Origin: Porphyromonas vaginalis
GTDB lineage: Bacteria; Bacteroidota; Bacteroidia; Bacteroidales; Porphyromonadaceae
Assembly: GCF_958301595.1 (NCBI RefSeq)
Contig: NZ_CATQJU010000001.1
Coordinates: 1,736,001 to 1,800,000, forward strand
Reading direction: 5' to 3'
Length of the DNA: 64,000 nt
Positions 55,361 to 63,609 of this stretch are shown here, piece by piece. The stretch's first letter is position 1. Each line of letters starts with the position of its first letter. The notes beneath the pieces were generated by a model that worked only from the letters and a program-made list of their open reading frames with translations, was not told where the DNA came from and ran no database searches. The position numbers and the translations under genes are program-made.

Positions 55361-58300
55361 TGTGTATGGCTAGAACTCATTTTTTCAATAATACAGATGG
55401 CAACTCCCTCTTTGCAAAATTGAGGGGCATTGCACAGAATATGCCTAACTTCGACCGATTCCTGGCTGTAGTAGGCTTCTTCCGCTCGTCTGGCTACTTC
55501 AAGCTCCGCAAGGAATTAGAAGGTGGCGATGGTAAGGATGTGGAAGAAATCAAGATATTAGTGGGTATCAACATCGATGATATATTCCGCAGGCACAACA
55601 AGGCTCTGCTCTTCCTCTCCGACGAGGAGAAAGCCAAGAGTATCTATGAGCAAGACTTTGTGGAGGATATTAAGAATGCTCGTTACACCCCCGAAGTGGA
55701 AGAAGGTATCATGACCATGATTCAAGACATAGCTGATGGTCGCCTGCAAATGCGCATTCATGCTTCAAAGAATTTACATGCCAAGTTCTATCTATGCCTA
55801 CCCAATAACCATAATGAGAATACGGATGGTTGGGTTATCATGGGTTCGTCAAATATCTCTGATTCAGGTCTGGGCTTGACACAACCGCCAAGATATGAGC
55901 TGAACGTATCCATGAAGGACTTTGAAGATGTTGACTTTTGCCATGAGGAGTTCAAAAGATTATGGGAAGAAGGTGTGCCATTGACGCTTGATGATATTGA
56001 TGCCTTCAAAAAGAAAACCTATTTGGGCTATCAGCCAACTCCCTACGAACTGTTCATCAAAGTACTCATCGATGCCTTTGGCGATCAGGTCGAAGATGAT
56101 TTCACGATTCAACTCCCTGATGGTGTCAAAGATTTGAAGTACCAAAAGGACGCTGTAATACAGGGGTATCAGATGCTTCTCGACCACAACGGATGCTTCC
56201 TTGCCGACGTCGTTGGTCTTGGTAAGACAATGATTGCTACTATGATAGCTAAGCGCTACATAGAAGCCAATGGTCGTAATACCAGCATTTTGGTTGTATA
56301 TCCTCCTGCTCTGGAAGATAACTGGAAGAGCACGTTTAAGTTGTTTGGTATCAAGAAGCACGCCCAATTCATCACCAATGGTAGCTTAAATAAAATCCTT
56401 GAGGGGAAAGACCAGTATAAGGATAAGGAAGAATTTGACCTTATTATCGTGGACGAAGCGCACGGCTTCCGTAGCGATAGCGCCAACAAATATGACGAAC
56501 TACAGAAAATCTGCAAGTCGCCTTGCTGTAACCCAGGCTTGCTGCGCAGCACTCAGAAACGAGTGATGCTGCTTTCTGCTACCCCTTTGAACAATCGTCC
56601 TGAGGACTTGCTCAATCAGCTCCTGCTGTTTCAGAATAGCCAAACTTGCACGATTGATGGTGTGCCCAACTTGAAGGCATTCTTCACTCCCATTATCACG
56701 GACTACAAGAAGCTGATGAAGGAGCGTGAGACACGCAATGTGACGGATGATGTGGATAAACTCTATGACAATATTCGTAAGAAGGTGATTGATAAGGTAA
56801 CTGTACGTCGTACACGTAACAACATCCTGAACGACCCTGATTATTGCAACGATATTCAGGAACAGGGCATTGTATTCCCTAACATTTTTCCTCCCGTACC
56901 TTTGGAATACAAGATGGATGAAGACACCAGCAAACGTTTCTTTGAAACACTGGCTACGCTTTCGGACGAAGAAAACCCTGAGCACCTTGAATACGCTCGT
57001 TATCGTGCCATTGAGTTCTTGAAGCCCGAACTTCGAGGCCAATTTGGTAATGCGGTTCATGTAGCCCAGACATTGGCAGCCATCTATCGTGTTCACATGG
57101 TGAAACGACTGGAAAGCTCTTTCTATGCCTTCAAGAAATCATTGGCCACACTGCTGCGCATCACGCAGGATATGATCAAGATGTTCGAGGAAGACAAGGT
57201 CGTCATTGCCCCTAAACTCAACGTCAAAGACTTGATGATGAAGGATGTGGAACTGGACGAAATTATTGAATTTGCTATTAGTAAGGGATATAATGAAAGT
57301 GAGTTCCTCTTCAAAGCAGATGATTTCGACCCCTCATTCCGAGAAATGCTTGAGAATGATGTCAAACTCCTGAAGGTGTTGAATGAAGACTGGGCAAAAG
57401 AAAACGAAGACCCTAAGTTCGACGAGTTTAAAGCACATCTGATGCCAGACTTTTTGGATAAAGATAAAAACCCTGAAGAGAAACTGGTCATCTTCTCTGA
57501 AAGTGTAGATACCCTGACCTATCTTTACGGTCGATTGACCGAAGAGCTGGGGCGCAATGACGTACTGATGGTAACGGCTAAGAACCGTAACGACATGAAG
57601 GAGCGCATCAAACATAACTTTGATGCCAACGACAGCACAGATAGTCGTGAATACAATATCATCATCACGTCGGATGTATTGGCCGAAGGAGTCAACTTGC
57701 ACCGTTCCAATGTTATCATCAACTACGATTCACCTTGGAATGCCACCAGACTGATGCAGCGTATTGGCCGTGTGAACCGTATCGGATCGAAAGCAGAGAA
57801 CATCTACAACTACATGTTCTACCCGTCAAAACAGGGTGACCATGAGATTCAGCTATATGCCAATGCTTTGGTGAAGCTGCAAGGTTTCCATTCTGCCTTT
57901 GGCGAAGATGCTCAGATTTATTCTAAGGAAGAAATCGTTAGGCAGTTTGAAATCTTTGACAGCAAGGTAAAAGACTCAGTAGATAAGAAGATTGCCCTGC
58001 TGCGTGAGGTGCGTGAACTGTATAATAGCGACCGAAAACTCTACCACAAGATTAAGGCACTTCCCATGAAGAGCCGTGTACTTCGAGACAACAAGAAACG
58101 TGCAGGCCAGACCATTGTCTTTGTGTCATCCAACGTCAAGACTGAGTTCTATCTTGCAGAAGAAAACGACGTGCATATCATCGACTTCTTGGATGCCGTG
58201 GATTATCTCAGGGCCAAACCCGAAGAGAAGGCATTGCCCTTCACGAACGAAGAAGCACATTATAAGAATGTCAATAAGGCTTTGGAGAAGTATGTGCGCG

Positions 58301-58662
58301 ATTTTGTGGAGGTGGCAGACACCAATACAGTTGTTCGCACCGACCTTGACAAGGTCTCGTTGGAAGCCAATAACTTCCTGCGCACTGTGAAGCAGATTTC
58401 TCAGGATGCTACTCTCAAGAAGCATTGCGATACACTCATGGCTTTTGTAACAGCCGGTGTCTATCAGAAGTTACCGAGATACATCCGTGAATTGGCACGT
58501 GAGTATAAAAACGATAGGGCGAAAATGAAGCAAGACGAATTTGTTTTGCAATCAAAACTCGATACTTTGGTGTCTGAGTATAACACGCAAGACAAGTACA
58601 AAGAAGGCAACCAAGTGGCCATCGGTGACCCTCAAATTATTATTTCTGAATCTTTTATCTGA
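55360..58662 (+). CDS. PLD-nuclease / SNF2-type helicase fusion
   Basis: 1100 residues. A phospholipase-D-type domain (about 5-200) has HAKFYL (H140, K142) and GSSNISDSGL, the HxK...GSxN motif of PLD nucleases. The helicase follows: Walker A ADVVGLGKT (282-290), DEAH (365-368), LLSATPLNN (405-412), then the C-terminal domain with IFSESVDTLTYLYGRL, TSDVLAEGVNL and QRIGRVNRIG (800-809). A single PLD domain suggests a dimer. The order HTH, PLD-helicase, methylase fits a restriction-type anti-phage system. Translationally coupled upstream and 7 bp before the methylase. Start at 55360 or 55366. Confidence 0.92.
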   Translation: MCMARTHFFNNTDGNSLFAKLRGIAQNMPNFDRFLAVVGFFRSSGYFKLRKELEGGDGKDVEEIKILVGINIDDIFRRHNKALLFLSDEEKAKSIYEQDFVEDIKNARYTPEVEEGIMTMIQDIADGRLQMRIHASKNLHAKFYLCLPNNHNENTDGWVIMGSSNISDSGLGLTQPPRYELNVSMKDFEDVDFCHEEFKRLWEEGVPLTLDDIDAFKKKTYLGYQPTPYELFIKVLIDAFGDQVEDDFTIQLPDGVKDLKYQKDAVIQGYQMLLDHNGCFLADVVGLGKTMIATMIAKRYIEANGRNTSILVVYPPALEDNWKSTFKLFGIKKHAQFITNGSLNKILEGKDQYKDKEEFDLIIVDEAHGFRSDSANKYDELQKICKSPCCNPGLLRSTQKRVMLLSATPLNNRPEDLLNQLLLFQNSQTCTIDGVPNLKAFFTPIITDYKKLMKERETRNVTDDVDKLYDNIRKKVIDKVTVRRTRNNILNDPDYCNDIQEQGIVFPNIFPPVPLEYKMDEDTSKRFFETLATLSDEENPEHLEYARYRAIEFLKPELRGQFGNAVHVAQTLAAIYRVHMVKRLESSFYAFKKSLATLLRITQDMIKMFEEDKVVIAPKLNVKDLMMKDVELDEIIEFAISKGYNESEFLFKADDFDPSFREMLENDVKLLKVLNEDWAKENEDPKFDEFKAHLMPDFLDKDKNPEEKLVIFSESVDTLTYLYGRLTEELGRNDVLMVTAKNRNDMKERIKHNFDANDSTDSREYNIIITSDVLAEGVNLHRSNVIINYDSPWNATRLMQRIGRVNRIGSKAENIYNYMFYPSKQGDHEIQLYANALVKLQGFHSAFGEDAQIYSKEEIVRQFEIFDSKVKDSVDKKIALLREVRELYNSDRKLYHKIKALPMKSRVLRDNKKRAGQTIVFVSSNVKTEFYLAEENDVHIIDFLDAVDYLRAKPEEKALPFTNEEAHYKNVNKALEKYVRDFVEVADTNTVVRTDLDKVSLEANNFLRTVKQISQDATLKKHCDTLMAFVTAGVYQKLPRYIRELAREYKNDRAKMKQDEFVLQSKLDTLVSEYNTQDKYKEGNQVAIGDPQIIISESFI

Positions 58663-58669
58663 TTGAAAT

Positions 58670-61600
58670 ATGAACTATTCAAAAGAAGATTTCAGAGCTT
58701 TATTTCAGGCAAAGTTCGACTATAACAAGTGGTTTGCTATGCTGAGGGATTTCTTCAAGGCTGACGAACTGCGTACTACGGCAGAGCCTATTTCCGACCC
58801 TGCCGACTGTGATAAGGGTTGCTACATTGGTGCCATCAATACCAGTGATAGCTATCGGATTGGTCTGTTCTATTACGAAATAGGTCATAGCAATGTGGCT
58901 CGTAAAAAGGTAGGCCTGCGCAATCTTGTGCGTACTTTCATCAATTCCAAGTGGGGGCAATTTGATGCCGCCCTTGCTGTCTTCTCCGATGGCAAGCACT
59001 GGCGCTTGTCTTTAATCAGCGATATTAAAGGCGAAGCTACAGCAGTCAAGCGCTATACCTTTGTCTTCGGTGAGAAGGACAACCTGTACCGTACTGCTAT
59101 CGAGCGATTTGCACTCATCCGTTCAGAAGGACCATCTTTTGAGGTATTGAAAAAAGCATTCTCTGTTGAAGCACTCACCGAGGAGTTCTTTGGCTTGTAC
59201 AAAGAGCACTATGAGCGTTTTTGTGACTTCATTTATCAGAATGCAGATGATAGACGTTATTTCGGTCCTGAGTTTGCTCAGTGGAATAGCAATGAGGACA
59301 GCCAAAAGTACATCCGCGACTACGTAAAGAATTTGATGGGACGCATTGTGTTCCTACAGTTCCTTCAAAAGAAGGGCTGGATGGGTGTGCCTACCGATAG
59401 AAATGATTGGGCAGGCGGTGACCCTTACTTCATGCAGCATCTTTACGACTATGCCACCGAAGCGCAGAAGGAAGACTTCTTGGATCAAGTACTCGAACCC
59501 TTGTTCTTTAATTGCCTCAATGTGCTCCGCCCTAATGATGTATTCGACACCAACGTCAATGGTATCGGCACTGTCAAGGTACCCTATCTAAATGGTGAAC
59601 TCTTTGAACAAAAGGAGGAGGATAAGGCGCAGTCAAAGTTCCCCAAAAAGTACTTCCACGACCTGCTGAACCTCTTCTTGCAGTACAACTTCACCATCGA
59701 CGAAAACGACCCCAATGATGCGGAAATCGGCGTTGACCCTGAAATGTTGGGCAAGATTTTCGAGAACCTTTTGGAGGACAACAAAGATAAGGGCGCATTC
59801 TATACGCCCAAGGAGATTGTGCGCTATATGTGCAAGGAGAGCTTGATCTCTTATCTTTGCTCGAATAATGGCGTGGAGCATGCCGACTCCATTAAGACGT
59901 TGGTCAACAACCACCAGCTGACGGACAAACTTCAAGAGGATGTCCAGACCTGCGAGTGCCTGAACAAGCATTTGCGCAACGTGAAGGTGTGTGACCCTGC
60001 CATCGGTTCGGGCGCCTTCCCTATGGGCTTGATGAATGAAATATTTGCTTGTCGCAGTGTGCTGCATGAGAATATTGAGGAAACCGACGAAGAAACGAGT
60101 GGTCAAATCAAGCGTGAGATTATTCAGAATAATATCTACGGTGTGGATATTGAGCAAGGTGCTGTAGATATTGCTCGCCTGCGCTTCTGGTTGGCACTTG
60201 TGGTGGACTCTGTAAAGCCGGAACCGCTGCCTAACTTGGACTATAAGATTATGCAGGGTAACTCGTTGGTTGAGAGCTACAAGGGGTTAGACCTTTCCAA
60301 TCTACTTCATAACAATTCTTTATTTGTTGCACCCAAAGCGGAAGAGCTTGGCAAGTATATGAAGAGGTATTTCCGAGCCACTGACAACGAGGAAAAACGT
60401 CAACTTCGTGAAAATATAGACTTTGCCGTAAAGCAGTGCATTGATGCGGCTGGTATTAAGGATACTGTAGAGCTTCCTAATACTGATTTCTTCTTGTGGC
60501 ATACCTATTTTCATGATGTGTTTAAGGAGGGAGGCTTTGATATAGTTATCGGGAATCCGCCGTATCTACGCATACAGGGTATCCGAAAGAGTGATTCTGC
60601 TTTTGCTGACCTTCTAGGTCAAACCTTTACGTCTGCAACTGGTTCCTTTGATCTTTATGTTTGTTTTGCAGAACAGGCTCTTAATATGATTCAACAAAAA
60701 GGAGTGGTCAATTTCATTATGCCTGTAAAATGGACCAATGCAGCCTTTGGCAAAGGCTTGCGTAAAGTGGTTGCATCACGCAAGGCTATGTCGCGCATTA
60801 TTAACTTCTCTGAATATCAAGTATTCAATGCTTCCACCTATACAGGATTACAATGGTTTATTCCCGAGAGTGAGCACTTGGATTACAACGAGCTGAAATC
60901 AGACCTCAAGACTAATGATGAACTGAACACGTATCTGCAAGGGTTAAATGATTTCGGACAAATAGACGCATCAAGTCTAACATCCGATGCATGGGTGCTT
61001 ACACAAGGTGCTATAACGGCTGTACTTCAAAAGCTAAATGAACAACCAAGGCGAGTGAGCGATGTGTTTTCAAAGATATTCCAAGGTCTTGCAACTAGCA
61101 AGGATCCCGTCTATTTCCTTAATCATTGTCGAGAAGAGAATGATATCGTTTATGGATGGTCTGCTGAACTAGACAAGGAGGTAGCTGTGGAGAAAGGCAT
61201 AGTACGTCCTTTGCTAAAAGGCGATGATGTACATCGCTATGATGATATTAAGACGGAGAGAGTGGTGATTTTTCCGTATGAAAGGAAGCCAGATTCTAAG
61301 GTCGTTTTAATGAAAGAAGACTATTTATCTCAAGACTTCCCTAAGGCATACTCTTACTTAAAAGAATGCGAAGATGTTCTTAAAGCTAGAGAGCACGGTA
61401 GATTCGATATCAAAGGAGAATGGTTCCAATTTGGAAGGAAACAAGGTATGGATGCAGCAGATAATGAGAAGTTAGTAGCACCTGATATATCAATGGGTGG
61501 TAATTTTGCATATGATGTAAATGGACAATTCTATCAAACAACCACCATTTATGGATACCTCAGAAAAGAAGGTGTCAAAGATAGCTACAAATTTTTGTTG

Positions 61601-61927
61601 GCTTTGCTCAATTCAACACTCTGTTGGCGTTTTTTGGTAAACACTGGTACGGTATTGGCTAATGGATATTTCAGATATAAACCTGACTATATCAAGCCTT
61701 TCCCTATTCCTGCTTACGAGGCAGTGCAAAATATTGAGAGTAGAATCACAACGCTCGTAGACAACATCCTATACTCCAAGCGTCTCGACCCCTCTGCCGA
61801 CACTACTGCCGACGAGCAAGAAATCGACCGCTTGGTATATCATCTTTACGGTCTCACCTACGATGAAGTGAAGATAGTAGATCCCGAAACTCCGATAACA
61901 GAAGAAGAATACACTAAGGAGGCCTAA
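58670..61927 (+). CDS. Eco57I-like N6-adenine DNA methyltransferase with C-terminal specificity domain
   Basis: 1085 residues. The N-terminal region (about 1-170) has LAVFSDGKHWRLSL, reminiscent of the nuclease-like N-terminus of type IIG and HsdR-type enzymes, though no complete PD-ExK was confirmed. Helical region to 370; methylase core with DKGAFYTPKEIVRYM (375), motif I VCDPAIGSGAFPMG (440-452), NIYGVDIEQGAVDIARLR (488-505) and motif IV FDIVIGNPPYLRIQG (623-637). From about 790 a TaqI-like target-recognition part (GIVRPLLKGDDVHRY, LLALLNSTLCWRFL). It would mark host DNA; whether it also cuts is unknown. Confidence 0.93.
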   Translation: MNYSKEDFRALFQAKFDYNKWFAMLRDFFKADELRTTAEPISDPADCDKGCYIGAINTSDSYRIGLFYYEIGHSNVARKKVGLRNLVRTFINSKWGQFDAALAVFSDGKHWRLSLISDIKGEATAVKRYTFVFGEKDNLYRTAIERFALIRSEGPSFEVLKKAFSVEALTEEFFGLYKEHYERFCDFIYQNADDRRYFGPEFAQWNSNEDSQKYIRDYVKNLMGRIVFLQFLQKKGWMGVPTDRNDWAGGDPYFMQHLYDYATEAQKEDFLDQVLEPLFFNCLNVLRPNDVFDTNVNGIGTVKVPYLNGELFEQKEEDKAQSKFPKKYFHDLLNLFLQYNFTIDENDPNDAEIGVDPEMLGKIFENLLEDNKDKGAFYTPKEIVRYMCKESLISYLCSNNGVEHADSIKTLVNNHQLTDKLQEDVQTCECLNKHLRNVKVCDPAIGSGAFPMGLMNEIFACRSVLHENIEETDEETSGQIKREIIQNNIYGVDIEQGAVDIARLRFWLALVVDSVKPEPLPNLDYKIMQGNSLVESYKGLDLSNLLHNNSLFVAPKAEELGKYMKRYFRATDNEEKRQLRENIDFAVKQCIDAAGIKDTVELPNTDFFLWHTYFHDVFKEGGFDIVIGNPPYLRIQGIRKSDSAFADLLGQTFTSATGSFDLYVCFAEQALNMIQQKGVVNFIMPVKWTNAAFGKGLRKVVASRKAMSRIINFSEYQVFNASTYTGLQWFIPESEHLDYNELKSDLKTNDELNTYLQGLNDFGQIDASSLTSDAWVLTQGAITAVLQKLNEQPRRVSDVFSKIFQGLATSKDPVYFLNHCREENDIVYGWSAELDKEVAVEKGIVRPLLKGDDVHRYDDIKTERVVIFPYERKPDSKVVLMKEDYLSQDFPKAYSYLKECEDVLKAREHGRFDIKGEWFQFGRKQGMDAADNEKLVAPDISMGGNFAYDVNGQFYQTTTIYGYLRKEGVKDSYKFLLALLNSTLCWRFLVNTGTVLANGYFRYKPDYIKPFPIPAYEAVQNIESRITTLVDNILYSKRLDPSADTTADEQEIDRLVYHLYGLTYDEVKIVDPETPITEEEYTKEA

Positions 61928-62082
61928 TCTATCGACTTTATCCAATTGCGTCCACACTGCGGACGCAATTCATCCTATCTTCGAAATATCAACTCTATCT
62001 TCCCTCTTCGGAGGAATTAATCCGAGAGATTGACGAGGTGAGAAAACTATCTAATTCCCGCATTGAAGAAGACAAACTTTAG
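61918..62082 (+). pseudogene. Open frame without a start, possible gene remnant, with a hairpin
   Basis: Between the methylase and the next gene one frame stays open without an ATG and ends SSEELIREIDEVRKLSNSRIEEDKL before TAG at 62080. The composition looks coding. No family was recognised. The stretch holds a perfect hairpin AATTGCGTCC-acactgc-GGACGCAATT (61944-61970). It may be a decayed gene end or chance. Confidence 0.3.
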
Positions 62083-62087
62083 AAATT

Positions 62088-62759
62088 ATGAGCCGATTAG
62101 ACGACCTATATAAAGCCATGGAGACCCTTCGCAAAGAAGGGCTTCCTGTACACGATGACCTTGAACAAAAGGCCAGCGAACTTGAAGAAGAAATCATCAA
62201 GAAAGAGATTCTTCCCGTATTGACCAAGACCATTGAACCAGCACTGCAACCAGTGCAGCGTGAATTGGTGTTGGTGGTAGATTATGTGCCCGGGCAGCCA
62301 CTCAGTGTTCACCTTAGTCGTAAGCGTAACTTCACAGCAGAGCTGGATGATGCCAAAGAAATTGTACTCGACCCTGAGGTTTCACACTCCAGTCATGAGC
62401 AAAAAGCTACAGATGATAAGATAGAGCGTGGCCCGACTCGCGACCTTTCTGTCATCTTCCCCGATGGCACCGAAATAGCAGAAAAGACCGCTGTGGAAAC
62501 GCTCGTGAAAGTAGTCAAGAAAATTGGTGTAGCCGAAGTTCGTAAAGTGGTGGAGGATTATAACTTGAAATTCTGCAAGGTTCCTGTCATCTCTAACAGA
62601 AGGGATGAAAAGTATGGCAAAAGCCAAAAGGACTTGGGTGGTGGTTGGCTACTTATTACGCATAGCAACAACCCAATGAAGAAAGCGTTTCTTGATAAGG
62701 TTTCTCAAGTTCTACATTTGGGACTTATAGTAAAGTTAGCCGAGAATAGAGTATCATGA
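62088..62759 (+). CDS. Uncharacterised protein, last gene of the defence-like operon
   Basis: 223 residues, family not recognised. Start MSRLDDLYKAMETLRKEGLPVHDDLEQKASELEEE, an acidic helical region likely to form a coiled coil (1-60). Then a beta-rich middle (about 64-85: LVLVVDYVPGQPLSVHLSRKR) and a conserved-looking C-terminal half (FPDGTEIAEKTAVETLVKVVKKIG...GGGWLLITHSNNPMKKAFLDKVSQVL). No membrane segment, signal peptide or nuclease motif. Same strand and low GC as the methylase, 160 bp later, and followed by the composite repeat, so it belongs to the island. It may be an effector, sensor or specificity partner. Confidence 0.75.
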   Translation: MSRLDDLYKAMETLRKEGLPVHDDLEQKASELEEEIIKKEILPVLTKTIEPALQPVQRELVLVVDYVPGQPLSVHLSRKRNFTAELDDAKEIVLDPEVSHSSHEQKATDDKIERGPTRDLSVIFPDGTEIAEKTAVETLVKVVKKIGVAEVRKVVEDYNLKFCKVPVISNRRDEKYGKSQKDLGGGWLLITHSNNPMKKAFLDKVSQVLHLGLIVKLAENRVS

Positions 62760-62789
62760 ATGAATATACGAAACACCCCGACCTCGCTC

Positions 62790-62888
62790 AGGGCTGACGC
62801 ATTATATAGAATGAGCCCATCGACTTCTCTATTCTTCAATTGTCGTGACGTGTAGCTCCTGACAGAGTGATTATAAGGCGCAGCCCTG
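62790..62888. repeat. Palindrome-ended module AGGGCTGACGC...GCGCAGCCCT
   Basis: About 97 bp bounded by AGGGCTGACGCATTATA and TATAAGGCGCAGCCCT. The same kind of module forms the right end of the composite copies at 3942-4033 and 63235-63332, and an inverted arm occurs at 3329-3408. Inside is a recognisable TGTAGCTCCTGACAGAGTGA. Confidence 0.8.
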
Positions 62889-62911
62889 GCGGTGAAAACT
62901 CAACTTCACCT

Positions 62912-63332
62912 CGTTACAATAATTTAGAGCCGACTACATATCGAAACGGCACCGTGTCGGTGAAAAGTGATTTCCACGTGGATATTTCAAAATCTCCACG
63001 TGGAGAATGAAAAATTCCTCGGAGGAATGAAATGAAACTTCGGAGGAATGAAATGAAACTTCGGAAGAAATGAATCACGCCCACGTGGAAAATAAAAAAC
63101 ATCCACGTGGAGATTTGAGATTCCCCACGTGGATATTCGAGAAAGGAGGGGATCGGACGAATTTCCCCGTAAAGATATGTAAATAGAGATTAGAGGTTAG
63201 AAGTTAGAGATTAGAGATCGGAGAGATTAGAGGGCAGGGGGGGACACATTATTATATATAGAGAGATCATCTATCCCTCGCTTGTCGCTCATGTGTAGCT
63301 ACTAAAAGAGTGATTATAACGCGTCAGCCCTG
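62912..63332. repeat. Composite palindromic intergenic element, copy 3
   Basis: About 420 bp, closest to copy 1. CCACGTGG boxes at 62974 and 62996 (22 bp apart) and a second group near 63080-63135. The core has two CTTCGGAGGAATGAAATGAAA-type units in the same direction as copy 1. A TTAGAGGTTAGAAG tract and the palindrome-ended module finish at GCGTCAGCCCTG (63332). No gene. Confidence 0.85.
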
Positions 63333-63374
63333 CGACCTCGCTCCTGATGACTATGACGATAGGTGGCTTTTTTG

Positions 63375-63382
63375 TACCTTTG
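63375..63382 (+). promoter_or_regulatory. Promoter of the riboswitch-ribB transcript (-7 box)
   Basis: Exact TACCTTTG. The predicted start near 63388 falls at the first base of the FMN riboswitch fold. Confidence 0.75.
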
Positions 63383-63386
63383 CGAC

Positions 63387-63503
63387 TGATTCAAGAGGAG
63401 AGGTGCAATTCCTTACCGGTGGTATAGTCCACAACTCCCATAGCGGGACTGATATGGTGTAACTCCATAACCGACGGTGATAGTCCGGATGGTATTCGAA
63501 TCA
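63387..63503 (+). promoter_or_regulatory. FMN riboswitch (RFN element)
   Basis: P1 pairs TGATTC (63387-63392) with GAATCA (63498-63503). Hallmark stretches: AGAGGTGCAATTCCTTACCGG, GGTATAGTCCAC, GATATGGTGTAACTCC, AACCGACGGTGATAGTCCGG. These match the conserved core of the RFN element. It binds FMN and lowers expression of riboflavin genes, here ribB 107 bp downstream. Confidence 0.93.
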
Positions 63504-63557
63504 AGATGCCACTGACCCTATCGGGGCTTCGGCTCTACAGGTCGACGCATCTACTTT
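63504..63557 (+). terminator. Expression-platform hairpin downstream of the riboswitch
   Basis: AGATGC (63504-63509) and GACC (63514-63517) pair with GGTC (63540-63543) and GCATCT (63547-63552), followed by ACTTTTG. An inner GGGGC-ttcg-GCTCT stem adds stability. It fits a terminator controlled by FMN binding, though the T run is short. Confidence 0.5.
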
Positions 63558-63609
63558 TGTGTACCACAGATCCTCGTGCTTTTTTATATAATCTCAAAGT
63601 AACAAGGAA

